DNA of 64,000 nt from Metallosphaera hakonensis JCM 8857 = DSM 7519 (GTDB lineage: Archaea; Thermoproteota; Thermoprotei_A; Sulfolobales; Sulfolobaceae). The DNA is taken from contig NZ_CP029287.2 in assembly GCF_003201675.2 (NCBI RefSeq), forward strand, positions 992,001-1,056,000, in the 5' to 3' direction. Under the pieces are notes generated by a model. That model was not told the origin of the DNA and did no database searches. It was given only the letters and a program-made list of their open reading frames with translations. Position numbers and translations under genes: made by a program. The first letter of the stretch is position 1. Each line of letters opens with the position of its first letter. Shown here one piece after another: positions 40,014 through 50,295 of the stretch.

Positions 40014-41873
40014 TCAGAATGGTGGAGAGGCCTGGAGTGGATTATACAGCAAGTTACCTAGATATGGGTTGTAGAAAGGTAACGATGAAGATGCTGGGGA
40101 GGACATCCAATAGGTCACAAGCATGAATGTGATCCCGAAACCTAGCACCAATGCGTAATAAGACCACTTGCTAACTCCGTCGTTCTGGGCTAGCATCTTT
40201 GAAGCTCTTATCCCTAGGTACACGCCGAACGCCATAACCGCCTCCATTACTATTAGTACGTACCACGACGCAGATGCATTCAATGGATCGTTACCAAGAG
40301 AGTGCAATATGCTCCCCCAGAAAGTGGAGTATATGGCCTGGTTATGCATTCCCGCGCCTGTTGGATTTAGTATCTCATTGAGGATTAGCGGAGATCCACC
40401 TAGAAACTTGGGAAGATTCCTAACCAATATGCTTGCAGCGAACACTGGTATTAAGGCATAGGATAACGAAGTGAACCCCCATTTCAGAGGAACCCCTCTC
40501 CTTTCCTCGAATTTGGCCACTAGTAAAACTGCTAGTATTGGGATCAGATTTATGGCAAAGTAATCGATGGGATTCGGGTACCCGGTAGTGGAATAACCAT
40601 ACTTACTCAATCCAGGGGTCAGAAGTTGCGCGAAGCCCGCCCAACCTGTAACTGTGTTTAGCCAGCCATCAAGGACACTGTAAAAGGGTAGGGCGTTCAA
40701 GAATTGGAACAATACTACCCCGGTTAGTAACGTGACAGTAAGAGCGAAGTCAAACCTCTTCTTCCCTCCGGAGAGGTCGCTGAGCCAGGGAAATCTCTTA
40801 ACCTGCCAATCAATGTTATCGTGGGGGCAGGCCTTATAGCAATCTGAGGCCAGACCGCACATGGGCGAATTCTCTTTGCTTCCTGGAGAGGCAAACCACG
40901 GGCATCCGTGGAACTTGTCATTTCCCTTCATGCAATCCTTGGTTGTGCAGGACTTGCACACTTCGGGGTTCTTGGCTCTGAAAGTTCCCAATGGCGAGAT
41001 TGTAGTGGTGATAGCTAGAGGTGCGCTGAGAGGGCAAATGGTCCTGCAAAAAGTCCTATCCTGAAAGAGGAGACTGATGAACAGCTCTAAGGCCCCTATA
41101 TATATCAAGACTACAGATGTAAGTTCCGGTACTCCTGGACCTCCTATACCATAAAACTCCTCCATCCAGGTGAGCACAGAGAACCCAACCGCAGAGTAGA
41201 AGATAGTGCTGTACTTTATGGGCCACCTGAGATTTAACCCAAGCTTCTTACTCATCTTTTTCCAAGGATGAAGCCTGTGAACCCACTCAGCCTGTCCACT
41301 GAAGGGGCAGGTCTGGCACCACGCCCTTCCGTTCGCGAGCCAGGTCAATAGCCAGAGAAGAGGAAACCAGAACAACCAGCTGATGTCTGAAGCGAAGTTC
41401 ACCAGCGATATTCCTGCAGGTCCCAGTTTCTGATACCCTATAAGCCCGGTGACCATGACAACGTAAAAGATAATGAAGCTGGGAAGAATGATTGCGAAGT
41501 GGGCCCAACTTTTCTTGAATATCTTGGACACTAACCTAGACACGGGATTGTTTCCCTCCAGGAGAGAGGGTCTATGCTCGCATATCTCTTTCCCGATCTC
41601 GTCAACTTTCTTCACAATCTCTCTGGGTGGACTGGCGAAAACCCAAGCGTTGGAATGAGACTTCACCTTCACGTCTAGGATAAGGTTGACTGCTAACACT
41701 GTTAGAGCAGTAGTGAATAGAAGTATACCCGTCTCTATCATGAGTACCTGTTTTAAGAGAATAGCAATCCCTGTAAAAGCCCCGGTTCCCACAGTGGATA
41801 GAGCCGTATAAAAATTGAACTTCCTTTCGTAACTCTTCACTTTACCCTTGACCTTATATTCTAGCTTCTCCAT
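40014..41873 (-). CDS. fox-locus membrane polyferredoxin (NapH/NosR-like)
   Basis: A 619-residue protein with about ten membrane segments and Fe-S cysteine groups in cytoplasmic loops: [10 protein letters not shown] near residue 186, [10 protein letters not shown] near residue 275, [10 protein letters not shown] near residue 310 and [15 protein letters not shown] near residue 340. This is a NapH/NosR/CcoG-style Fe-S electron-transfer membrane protein. In the fox locus it could link membrane quinol or cytochrome b to soluble ferredoxin for uphill NAD(P) reduction. The ribosome-binding sequence GGTGAG precedes the ATG. The ferredoxin-CBS gene follows 10 bp downstream. Confidence 0.8.
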   Translation of the reverse strand: MEKLEYKVKGKVKSYERKFNFYTALSTVGTGAFTGIAILLKQVLMIETGILLFTTALTVLAVNLILDVKVKSHSNAWVFASPPREIVKKVDEIGKEICEHRPSLLEGNNPVSRLVSKIFKKSWAHFAIILPSFIIFYVVMVTGLIGYQKLGPAGISLVNFASDISWLFWFPLLWLLTWLANGRAWCQTCPFSGQAEWVHRLHPWKKMSKKLGLNLRWPIKYSTIFYSAVGFSVLTWMEEFYGIGGPGVPELTSVVLIYIGALELFISLLFQDRTFCRTICPLSAPLAITTTISPLGTFRAKNPEVCKSCTTKDCMKGNDKFHGCPWFASPGSKENSPMCGLASDCYKACPHDNIDWQVKRFPWLSDLSGGKKRFDFALTVTLLTGVVLFQFLNALPFYSVLDGWLNTVTGWAGFAQLLTPGLSKYGYSTTGYPNPIDYFAINLIPILAVLLVAKFEERRGVPLKWGFTSLSYALIPVFAASILVRNLPKFLGGSPLILNEILNPTGAGMHNQAIYSTFWGSILHSLGNDPLNASASWYVLIVMEAVMAFGVYLGIRASKMLAQNDGVSKWSYYALVLGFGITFMLVTYWMSSPASSSLPFYNPYLGNLLYNPLQASPPF

Positions 41874-42328
41874 GCTCTCACCATATTTGAATATAATTTC
41901 ACATGATTAAACACATTTGTGTTATGCATTACTTCTCTAAATGGAGGTGTTACTTATAAAGATTTCTAAGATTTATTAACTTACCTGAAGTTTGATAATA
42001 AATTATTTAAACTTTATCCAATCTTTGAAGGAAAATATGTAATGATAATTATGGATTTATCATTAAAAGTCGTCTGAATATTTAAGTAAATAACAAGGAG
42101 GAAGGTTAATAATTTTTAATTATAGTATAAATTTATATTATCTCTTTCTACACTATCATTAAAGTTGATGATTAGTTTCTATGGAGCCTCTGTATCCCTG
42201 ACATGCAGTAATCTTCCTAGCTCTGCAAGCGTAAACTGGACTTAAGGAGACAACAAATTAGTCGTTAAATGTAAAGAAATTTGTTAATAAGATTTTTATC
42301 CCTATTGGTACTACTTTATCCTGATATA
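41874..42328. other. AT-rich divergent intergenic region
   Basis: About 455 bp separating the divergent polyferredoxin and AAA-ATPase genes. It contains several TATA-like stretches (for example TTTTTATC at about 42292-42299). I see no RNA gene or repeat. Confidence 0.4.
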
Positions 42329-44431
42329 ATGACTAATGAGTTCTTTGTCAAACTTATTAACGGTACAAAGAAGGTGAGAAGCAGAAACGTGTGCCTAGTT
42401 GACCCAGACCTTATGAGATCCAAGGCAATAGCGTACGGTGATACGATACTCTTGGTCGGGAGTAAGATATTTCCGTTATTAGTTCAAGAGGATAGGGAGA
42501 ACACGGGCGGAATATCGGTTCACGAAGAGGTAATTAGGTTTCTGGGCGTTAGAGCTGGAGAGAAAGTCGTGGCTAGACGAGTGGATCCCGCTCCCCTAAA
42601 GACGCTTGTACTGGCCCCTTCAGCACAACATACCTTTGATACGAGGAGACTTAACCTTGAGCTCAGAAGCGTACCCGTGTCCAGGGGGATTCCCCTTCAC
42701 ACAAAACAGGGAGAGTTCGCGGTAGTGTCCTTTGAGCCCAGAGTAGAAGTCGGTATGATAGTTGGAGAGACTGAAATTGAGATAACTGGAGAAATCATAA
42801 AGCAAACTCAGAAGAACATACCATTGGTGTCCCTAGAGGACATAGGTGGACTTACTGAACAGATAGCTTCCTTAAAGGAGATTATAGATATCTCCCTTGT
42901 TAAGCCAGAGGTTCCAAGGCTTTTCGGTTTCCGTCCACCAAAGGGCGTCCTGCTCTATGGACCTCCAGGAACAGGAAAGACCCTGATAGCTAAGGCATTA
43001 GCCAACTCGGTAATGGCGAACTTCTTTTTCATTAGCGGTCCGGAGATAGGCTCAAAGTATTACGGTGAGAGCGAGAAGAGATTAAGGGAGATCTTCGAGC
43101 AGGCGGAGAAATCGTCCCCATCAATCATATTCATTGACGAAATCGACGCCATTGCCCCGAGCAGGGATGTGACAAATGGAGAAGCGGACAAGAGGATAGT
43201 GGCCCAACTCCTCACTTTAATGGACGGAATAGCGTCTGGCGGTGGGCTTCTAGTTATTGGAGCAACAAACAGGCCCAACGCTATCGATCCTGCATTGAGG
43301 AGACCTGGGAGATTTGACAGGGAAGTCGAAATACCCGTTCCCGATAAGAGGGCAAGACTAGATATAATTAGGATACATACCAGGAGGATACCATTGGCTG
43401 AAGACGTTGATCTGGAAACGATTGCCTCTATGACCAATGGGTTCGTGGGAGCGGACATCGAGGCGTTAGTTCGAGAGGCCACTATGAGGGCGCTAAGGAG
43501 AACTCAGAACCCTGAGGACGTGAAGGTTACCATGGAGGATTTCCAGGACGCACTTAAGAACGTAGAGCCCTCAGCTCTTAGGGAATTCAGAGTCGAGATA
43601 CCAAACGTTACGTGGGAGGACATAATCGGATTAGATATGGTGAAACAGGAGCTAAGAGAGGTAGTGGAGTGGCCTCTTAAGTACTCCAACCTATACGAAG
43701 AGATGAGAGCTGAAGTCCCTTCAGGCGTCATGTTATACGGCCCGCCTGGTACTGGGAAAACCATGTTAGCTAAGGCCGTTGCAAACGGTAGTGGAGCCAA
43801 CTTCATTGCAGTAAGCGGACCCGAGCTCATGAACATGTGGGTCGGTGAGACGGAAAGGGCAATAAGGGAAGTATTTAAGAGGGCGAGGCAAGCCTCTCCC
43901 ACAGTAGTGTTCTTTGACGAGATTGACGCCATTGCGACGGTGAGAGGATCCGATCCCAATAGGGTCACGGATAGGGCACTAAGCCAAATGCTCACGGAGA
44001 TGGATGGGATTGCATCAAGAAAGGAGAGAGTTGTCTTTATGGCAGCAACCAATAGACCAGACATAATAGATCCGGCCCTCCTGAGACCTGGAAGATTTGA
44101 GAAGTTGGTATTCGTACCTCCACCTGACTTCGAGACTAGGAAGATCTTGTTCCAAAGGTTGGTCACAAAACATCCATTTGATGAAAATATAGACTTCTCA
44201 TACCTCGCTAAACTTACAGAGAACTTTACTCCTGCAGATATAAAAGGGGCAGTTAACAGGGCTGTCCTCCTAGCAATAAGGAGGTCTGTCAAGGAGGGCA
44301 AAATTTCTAGAATCACCGGGGAAGACCTTTTGGAATCCTTGAAATCTGTTAGACCAACCGTGAATCAGGCAATGATAAATTACTACAATTCCTTTAGTGA
44401 AAGGGTGAAGCTAGCTGGCACTTACGCCTGA
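42329..44431 (+). CDS. CDC48/VAT-family AAA ATPase
   Basis: A 700-residue protein with two AAA modules. The N-terminal domain (about 1-165) has the double-psi-barrel style of VAT/Cdc48. D1 has GPPGTGKT with [14 protein letters not shown]2 has GPPGTGKT with [13 protein letters not shown], and both have NRP sensor motifs and RPGRFD/E arginine fingers. It unfolds or remodels proteins. Start: ATG at 42329 ([10 protein letters not shown]) rather than 42281, which would add a hydrophobic stretch foreign to the family. It is followed 40 bp later by two small membrane-protein genes, and together they are inserted, convergent, into the fox locus; a CDC48-like gene is reported in fox clusters. Confidence 0.88.
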   Translation: MTNEFFVKLINGTKKVRSRNVCLVDPDLMRSKAIAYGDTILLVGSKIFPLLVQEDRENTGGISVHEEVIRFLGVRAGEKVVARRVDPAPLKTLVLAPSAQHTFDTRRLNLELRSVPVSRGIPLHTKQGEFAVVSFEPRVEVGMIVGETEIEITGEIIKQTQKNIPLVSLEDIGGLTEQIASLKEIIDISLVKPEVPRLFGFRPPKGVLLYGPPGTGKTLIAKALANSVMANFFFISGPEIGSKYYGESEKRLREIFEQAEKSSPSIIFIDEIDAIAPSRDVTNGEADKRIVAQLLTLMDGIASGGGLLVIGATNRPNAIDPALRRPGRFDREVEIPVPDKRARLDIIRIHTRRIPLAEDVDLETIASMTNGFVGADIEALVREATMRALRRTQNPEDVKVTMEDFQDALKNVEPSALREFRVEIPNVTWEDIIGLDMVKQELREVVEWPLKYSNLYEEMRAEVPSGVMLYGPPGTGKTMLAKAVANGSGANFIAVSGPELMNMWVGETERAIREVFKRARQASPTVVFFDEIDAIATVRGSDPNRVTDRALSQMLTEMDGIASRKERVVFMAATNRPDIIDPALLRPGRFEKLVFVPPPDFETRKILFQRLVTKHPFDENIDFSYLAKLTENFTPADIKGAVNRAVLLAIRRSVKEGKISRITGEDLLESLKSVRPTVNQAMINYYNSFSERVKLAGTYA

Positions 44432-44471
44432 GATATTTTCTGTCGCTGGGTTATGGGTCTATTCGGTTGGA

Positions 44472-44711
44472 ATGTCAGGCGTGTTCACTCTCATAGTCCT
44501 AGGAATTGGGTGGCAAGACTTCATTAGTTGGCTAGATCTCTTCTACTTATCAAGTATTGAGATAAAACTTTTATTTATGATAGTTCTCTACTTGGTCATT
44601 CTAGGCATCTTGGAGGGAACGGTAGTGTATTGGGGCGCTTATTTCATAATCGCTGAGGCAATCCCTTTCATCATAGTACTATTTGCCAGGAAGATATTTG
44701 GTCCGAGGTGA
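44472..44711 (+). CDS. small fox-locus membrane protein, 79 aa
   Basis: A 79-residue protein with two hydrophobic segments (about 33-50 and 52-72) and a Trp-rich N-terminus. Not recognised outside the fox context. It lies 40 bp after the AAA ATPase and overlaps the next small gene, so it is probably in one transcript with both. Confidence 0.55.
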   Translation: MSGVFTLIVLGIGWQDFISWLDLFYLSSIEIKLLFMIVLYLVILGILEGTVVYWGAYFIIAEAIPFIIVLFARKIFGPR

Positions 44712-44910
44712 GATCACGCCAACTGAAGGCCTAAGATCTATTGTAAACGTCGTTCAGATAGGAATACTCTTTGCAATAATTCTCTTCTTTGATATAATAT
44801 TCGTTAAAAATTCGCTTCTATTCATGGGAGTGCTAGGAGTAGATCTAGTTGTATGTGCAGTACTTCTTTTCTATGTTATAAAGGATATTCAGAAATACTT
44901 TGACTATTAG
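44683..44910 (+). CDS. small fox-locus membrane protein, 75 aa
   Basis: Two membrane segments (about residues 20-42 and 46-67) and a basic, acidic-ended C-terminus. The exact start is uncertain: TTG codons at 44683 and 44698 are both in frame and overlap the preceding gene. It ends 46 bp before the convergent 258-aa gene. It probably pairs with the 79-aa protein. Confidence 0.5.
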   Translation: MPGRYLVRGEITPTEGLRSIVNVVQIGILFAIILFFDIIFVKNSLLFMGVLGVDLVVCAVLLFYVIKDIQKYFDY

Positions 44911-44956
44911 AGAGTATTTCTGTTAAAAGGCTATTGCCGTGGTTTTATCATGGCTA

Positions 44957-45733
44957 CTATTGAATCTTGGAAAGCTTCTCAGTTCTGAACGATGTAACGT
45001 AGTACTCCACCATACTCAGCGCTATTGCCAAGTCAAATAACCACGGAGTTATTAGGGTGGAGACTACCCCGACTATTATTAAGATATAGAGATATCTCCA
45101 ACGTCCTTTGAACATTAGACCTACAGCAGAGAATCCAAGGGTCATAAAGAGGGAAATGTACCTCCAGATCAATAGGTCTTGGAATATTACTGGTGGAAAC
45201 GTGGCGACACCTATAAGAGGGAAAAGTTCCGTATTATTTATGCCCTTACTTAACGCAATAAGGTAAATGAATAGCATTTCGGCCATCATTGGATAGAAAA
45301 ACCAATAACTATTAAATGAGTAATATAATCCAGAAATTACAGTGGAGAATTGAGCGACTCCAAACTGTGCTAGCCCAAAGGTCAGTCCCATCATCAGCTC
45401 GTTCACAACAACGAAGACAGAAAGTGAGTAGTAGTGATACCATCTGAGGTTTATTTTCTCGCTTAATTGTTCCGCAACGGCAAAGAAATAACCTATTAGT
45501 AGAATCATTGAGACCATGTTAATTCCAACTGCTATCCCTAGACTAGTTTCAGTGGGTTTGAAGAGATAAATTGATGCACCTACAAGCATAAACAACATCA
45601 TTAAGAAACCGAAGTAGACAAAGAATAGTCCAATCTTTGTTGTCACTTTAAAAACAGCGTAAATGAGGCCAACGATTGCAGTTACCATTAAGGAGGCCAA
45701 GATTATCAGGAGGAAAAGACTAGCGTAAGCCAT
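44957..45733 (-). CDS. fox-locus polytopic membrane protein, 258 aa
   Basis: Seven to eight hydrophobic segments with short loops; no cysteine pair. Conserved aromatic loops (RWYHYYSLS and NSYWFFYPMM) and buried charged or polar residues (NELMMG, DLLIWR) could bind heme or quinone, but no classical bis-His heme pair is evident. It follows the 618-aa gene by 43 bp on the same strand and is probably its operon partner. Confidence 0.6.
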   Translation of the reverse strand: MAYASLFLLIILASLMVTAIVGLIYAVFKVTTKIGLFFVYFGFLMMLFMLVGASIYLFKPTETSLGIAVGINMVSMILLIGYFFAVAEQLSEKINLRWYHYYSLSVFVVVNELMMGLTFGLAQFGVAQFSTVISGLYYSFNSYWFFYPMMAEMLFIYLIALSKGINNTELFPLIGVATFPPVIFQDLLIWRYISLFMTLGFSAVGLMFKGRWRYLYILIIVGVVSTLITPWLFDLAIALSMVEYYVTSFRTEKLSKIQ

Positions 45734-45775
45734 GATGTAATTTTCTCCAGGATAGATAATAAAGGGACATGGAGG

Positions 45776-47632
45776 TTATCTCATTTTGTTTAGATCAATG
45801 GAGCACGTGTTCCCTGCCTTTCTCACCACATATAGGAAAATCCCTATCAAAATTAGGATCGATGCAAGGGTGAAACCAACTTGAGCATACATGGAGAGAA
45901 GTTCGCTCGAGGCGGTCGCAGCTATAGTCATCGCGTAGCCAATTGTTGAGAGTCCACAGGCAGGACATGCAGTTAAGACTCCTATAGCTGTCAGTGAGCC
46001 CATCTTCTTGTTCCTGGACTGATACGCTAACACAATAGTGGCCCCTGCAAGTAATGATGTGGCAATTAATGCCAACACAGAGATGGGATAGAAGTAGAAA
46101 CCGATAATCCCTGGTACATATATGGTCACAGCGGGCGCATACATTGGTTCGCCGTAGGTGAGAAGAAGAACTGGAGGATATGGATAACCATTGGGGGCAA
46201 TGATCATCATCTTAGTAATTAGCATTTCAATGATGGCGTACACCAATGATCCTATTGCGAACCACTTAGTGTTTATCTTGGGTATATTGTACTTAGACTT
46301 AATGAGGCTGTAAAACCCATACCCTATCAACACTAGACCGGAGACCATGAGCAACGTAGAGGATAGGGTCATGGTCTCAAGAAATATCAAATCGTATCCG
46401 TTGTTATCTAGGAAATAGGCAGAATGTGTCATAAAGAAGAGGATTTGAGAGACCACAGCGATCCCACCGAGAACGAACCACTTCAGCCAGGGATAGCCCT
46501 CATTTCTAAGTCTCAGATCATGGGTAGAGGGCAAATAGTAGTTAGTCATCTTATCCCTGATGAACTGAAGGTATTGAATACCGGCCAACCACGCAATCGG
46601 AGTCCCGAAGATCCAGGCCGAAATCCAGAGCAGAATCGCTTGCCCCCCAACAATATCATAGAATGGAATTGGCGTACCCAAAATGAGTGAAATTGGACCC
46701 GGCATAATGAGGGACCAACCGATGAGGTGAAGTAGACCCAGTCTAACCCAAGGTTTCAAAGATAGGTAACCAAAGGCGCCGATCACACCTGAGACAATTG
46801 AAAGAACTTCTATGATTGTAACACTAATTAACGGAAAGGCCAATAAAATAAAAGAAATAATAGCGATGGAACCTATTAGGAGAAGTTTTCTGACCTTGTC
46901 GCTTAGGTTTATTCTCCTAGAGAGAACATACCCCCACATCCCTCCTGCTAAAGTACCGTCGACTAATTTTACAAGAAAGAGATAACGAAGATCAGGAGTG
47001 AGGAAAAGTATCAGGGTAAAAACAAGCGCAAGGGGGATTCCGTGCCTCCATCTCACCCAGGAGAAAGGATTGGTTCCCGTTATTTCAGACGCTATAACCA
47101 GAGAGGAGATCGTGAGGATTACCCCTGCAACGACGGTAAGGGTTTCACCTAGAGTGTCCATAAACGAGATTGATACTAAGAATGGGATATTAGAAACTGT
47201 GGCCCCTATGAGCGCAGTGAAGAGTTCACATGAACACGAAAGTGAAGTAGCAAGTAGACCCAAAGACACGGCAAGTCTATGTGTACTCTTCATTTTAACT
47301 AAAGTAAAGAGTGAAATATACAAAGTTACGTTAAGTGCAACTAGAAACGAAAGAATGAAAGAAATTCCTAGAGATAAGGGAGTAATGGCCCAATCAAAGA
47401 ACCTTGTTGTTACGGACAGAAACGGTCCCCACAACGGGTATGGCATCTGTGACGGAGGTACAGGAGGCGATGTATCCACGACCACGTTGACTCCTTGAGG
47501 TAAAAGAATGTTTTGTATAAGTAGAATTCTATCAGCATATTGGTAGAAGAGAAAATAGCCCACGAAAGTTATAAAGAACGATAATCTAATGGAATTTTTT
47601 TGAAAAAGATCGCTTATCTTAAATTTTTCCAA
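45776..47632 (-). CDS. fox-locus polytopic membrane protein, 618 aa, with CSC and CPAC motifs
   Basis: A large membrane protein (about 14 segments) beginning at a TTG with a strong GGAGGT ribosome-binding site 8 nt upstream. Cysteine motifs are SLSCSCELF near residue 132 and TACPACGLS near residue 562, both at membrane edges; these might bind copper, heme or an Fe-S cluster or form disulfides. Two further segments carry PGPISL and YPYPP. Not recognised outside fox clusters. The gene starts 11 bp after the stop of the 50-aa gene and is followed by the 258-aa gene, making a three-gene operon. Confidence 0.65.
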   Translation of the reverse strand: MEKFKISDLFQKNSIRLSFFITFVGYFLFYQYADRILLIQNILLPQGVNVVVDTSPPVPPSQMPYPLWGPFLSVTTRFFDWAITPLSLGISFILSFLVALNVTLYISLFTLVKMKSTHRLAVSLGLLATSLSCSCELFTALIGATVSNIPFLVSISFMDTLGETLTVVAGVILTISSLVIASEITGTNPFSWVRWRHGIPLALVFTLILFLTPDLRYLFLVKLVDGTLAGGMWGYVLSRRINLSDKVRKLLLIGSIAIISFILLAFPLISVTIIEVLSIVSGVIGAFGYLSLKPWVRLGLLHLIGWSLIMPGPISLILGTPIPFYDIVGGQAILLWISAWIFGTPIAWLAGIQYLQFIRDKMTNYYLPSTHDLRLRNEGYPWLKWFVLGGIAVVSQILFFMTHSAYFLDNNGYDLIFLETMTLSSTLLMVSGLVLIGYGFYSLIKSKYNIPKINTKWFAIGSLVYAIIEMLITKMMIIAPNGYPYPPVLLLTYGEPMYAPAVTIYVPGIIGFYFYPISVLALIATSLLAGATIVLAYQSRNKKMGSLTAIGVLTACPACGLSTIGYAMTIAATASSELLSMYAQVGFTLASILILIGIFLYVVRKAGNTCSIDLNKMR

Positions 47633-47642
47633 ATAACCTCCC

Positions 47643-47795
47643 TCATGAGGCTTCCTGCTTTACAACGTCAGCGATGTCCACTTGCGGGTCTTTATCTGCT
47701 TTCCAGAGAATAATATAGTACCAGATCGGGTATACCACAGCCATCAGGAAATAAATCACTTGATACAGATTGAGCTGCGTTTCGAGCAGTGCCAT
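47643..47795 (-). CDS. 50-aa single-TM fox-locus protein
   Basis: A short frame starting MALLETQLNLYQVIYFLMAV, with one membrane segment (residues 10-31) and a charged cytoplasmic tail ending KQEAS. Its stop lies 11 bp before the TTG of the 618-aa gene, whose ribosome-binding site falls in that gap, so they are probably translated together. Similar small subunits are common in oxidase complexes. Its position and composition support a real gene; its length is the main doubt. Confidence 0.6.
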   Translation of the reverse strand: MALLETQLNLYQVIYFLMAVVYPIWYYIILWKADKDPQVDIADVVKQEAS

Positions 47796-47918
47796 TATTT
47801 ATCAAGATAAGATATTAATGCATTATATAAAAGCCTTTCGATACACTAAGTCCTCTCCTCGGCTCCTCAATGGAACGAAGATTCTTCTCAAGGACAGGAT
47901 CAAATTTATTATCTGAGG

Positions 47919-48200
47919 CATCAGGCTTTACGCCTCTGATAAACCTTGGCTTGCAAACCTTAGTTTACCACTGTAGGAGTGGGCCAAGGGGTCGTGGAAC
48001 CTCATCCCCTTGAAGTTCGCAATTGCAATTAAGTCTCGGCTGTTCTCGTAAGCACACAAAGCTGAACTAACTATGTGAGTCATAAACCCTCTTCTTGCCG
48101 TACCTGGAGTGACAGGTCGACGTGTAGCACGCCGAAATGAACTAGGATATCCAGTGATCGATGTTTCGGAGATTTTTAGCCATCAATTTCAGGTAAACTA
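47919..48200 (-). pseudogene. degenerate TnpB C-terminal zinc-finger relic
   Basis: On the minus strand two frames together resemble a TnpB zinc-ribbon region. One reads SACYTSTCHSRYGKKRVYDSH before a stop; the other continues SSALCAYENSRDLIAIANF and ends at TAA. A frameshift or stop joins them, and a conserved Cys is lost. A palindrome, GAGGC...GCCTC, at about 47923-47947 lies where the 3' end of an IS605-type unit is expected. The rest of the 47796-48539 gap is AT-rich with nothing supported. Confidence 0.5.
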
Positions 48201-48539
48201 TTTAAAGTATATAGTGTTTATATTAACATAACAAAAGTCTCCAATCTCCACAAGTTATTAGGTGAAAACAAGATATAATATAACAAAAATAAAACGTATT
48301 TGACTTTATTTGAGATGTAAGAAGCTTAAGAATCAATTAGACTTTCTAATCTATCATTAAGGGCAAACAAGGTAACTACATTATGTGTCATCTAGCGCTA
48401 ATAACTTGTTAAATACATCGAATCGTAATAAAAACACAAGATTTTATTTGCTATGGAACTCGCATCGCGTCCTCCAATCTCAGCAAACACAGTGATTACA
48501 TTACTGTTCATTAACTTCAGAAAAATCTTGAAATCAGCC

Positions 48540-49097
48540 TTAAAAGATGTCTAGATCCTTCAGTATCTTCACCATGTAGTAGGTTGACGGAATGAACGCC
48601 ATAGCGAAAAGGAAATACGAGGTCTCTACTAACTGAGACACTGAGTAGGGTCTATAAACATCCACTGCGTAATAAGTTCCCATCTCCAAGAATATTTCTG
48701 CCATAGTTGCCATCATGCTAAATACTGCAAAGATTGTGATACTCTTCCATACCTTTGGCATGGCATCCCATCCCACTCCAGACAACAAACCAGCTACAAA
48801 GAAGGATATCACTTGAATAGCCCTAGCGCTAGCTGAGGTAACGCTCGCCTCAAAGGGTCCAGGTATATACCAGTATGTCAATATGGCTCCTCCAATGATC
48901 CATGATAACAATAGCCCTTTCGTTCTATAATTAAAGTCCAGAAATCTTGACGCCGACCTTCCGCCATACTGATAAAGAAATCTCGACATCCAAATACCCA
49001 AAAGTCCTGCTCCCCAAACTAAGGTCATATCAAAGGAAAACTTTGCAATCTCTTGCATAGTAGACAGTTGTAAAGAAAACGGATTTACACTGGCCAC
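48540..49097 (-). CDS. fox-locus membrane protein, 185 aa
   Basis: Five membrane segments with polar, aromatic loops (YWYIPGPFEAS and GTYYAVDVYRPYS). No metal motif. It follows the 68-aa gene by 62 bp on the same strand. Function unknown; its place in the locus suggests a subunit of the membrane electron-transfer complex. Confidence 0.6.
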   Translation of the reverse strand: MASVNPFSLQLSTMQEIAKFSFDMTLVWGAGLLGIWMSRFLYQYGGRSASRFLDFNYRTKGLLLSWIIGGAILTYWYIPGPFEASVTSASARAIQVISFFVAGLLSGVGWDAMPKVWKSITIFAVFSMMATMAEIFLEMGTYYAVDVYRPYSVSQLVETSYFLFAMAFIPSTYYMVKILKDLDIF

Positions 49098-49158
49098 TAC
49101 AAGTACAAGCCCAAGAAAAAGATATGAATTACTTGGCTTAGACGTAGAATCTCACCTC

Positions 49159-49365
49159 CTAATTCCATAGACCTAGTATGACTCCGCCAGCTACCAACAC
49201 AGCTCCTGACAAGGGAACTATTGCCACTAGGGAGTCATTGGCAAATTCTGAATAAGGCAACGTTTGAACTAAGAAAAGATCAGATATCCATGCTGCAACG
49301 CCGATTGCTCCTATTATGGCCCCTAAAACTCTCCTAGCCAACTTAACGCCTGCCATACTTATCAA
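49159..49365 (-). CDS. small fox-locus membrane protein, 68 aa
   Basis: Two membrane segments (about 10-32 and 45-65) joined by a short loop with [14 protein letters not shown]. It resembles in layout the 68-aa protein at 56149 and the 81-aa protein split by the insertion sequence: two-helix hairpins with an extracellular loop. It is likely a small subunit; there is no further evidence of role. Confidence 0.55.
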   Translation of the reverse strand: MISMAGVKLARRVLGAIIGAIGVAAWISDLFLVQTLPYSEFANDSLVAIVPLSGAVLVAGGVILGLWN

Positions 49366-50295
49366 TATTTACTTATTTATTCTGCTTTATAAATGTTTAT
49401 GGAACGTATACTACGTACGACGATCGGATATTAGACTGCTTTGTGACGTTGTCAAAATTTTGCAGGATAAAATAATATTATTAAGCTGTGATTCTTTATA
49501 TAGAATAAACGATCATCGATATTCTTTCATGGCTAAGCCTGTTCTCAACCTCTTAATCAACGGCTAGGTAGCTTATGCTATTCGTAAATGGGGCCAAATT
49601 GAGCCGAGACCTAAAGGCCTTATCGAAATCCTCTCCTTAATGGTTTCATTCAAATTATGCTTGAGCGAAGAGAAGAGGAACTTAATAAGCTGCCTTAAAC
49701 CGTAATTCGCCTCACTCGTAGAATCTAACACCAAGAACTCACTGAAGGTTCTCTACATCAAGGTGAACGCTTCCAGTAGAGACATTCCTCGCATGTGGGA
49801 AATTAACTTCAAACTCCTAAGCCTAGTTGATATCATGAGTCTCATAGCCGTAAAGTTGAGTAACCTTTCCCAGTCCTTTAATTTCTTCATGACGTTTACG
49901 AACTACTTGATCTCAATGTTCGGAATTTCATTGCTGATCATTTTGAGTCCATCTACATCACAATTTCGACTAACTTCGACCCCCCTCTACTTGGCGCCAC
50001 GATATTATCACCTCCTCACCTATACAGGCAGGACTGTAAGTAACGACGTTGAGCTCATCATTATAGGAAAACCCACCTTCATGTTCCTATCCTTCTACAG
50101 TTGATTAATTTATTCTTGTTGATTATTCTCGTGAAAAAATCCCTTATTCCAGAACTCTGATCACCTTATCCTAACGAATTCCATTCTTGCCGAATATCCT
50201 GATAGAAATAATTATAGAATTTCTGTATAATTCTGAAGTAATTCGCAATAACTATAACTCTAAATTTATTCATAATTAAACAAGAAGATCAAGAA
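49366..50295. other. gap inside fox operon holding broken coding-like sequence
   Basis: 930 bp without an intact gene, between fox genes that otherwise run closely spaced. On the minus strand about 49560-49990 reads like a decayed protein (pieces FVNVMKKLKDWERLLNF and RQLIKFLFSSLKHNLNETI) with scattered stops. A degenerate transposase is my guess, since other relics sit in this locus; I found no terminal repeats. Confidence 0.3.

Noticed and set aside
49763-50104. 113-codon plus-strand frame
   Set aside because: Low-complexity Ser/Leu/Phe/Ile product, antisense to the broken coding-like minus-strand sequence; no promoter or ribosome-binding site.
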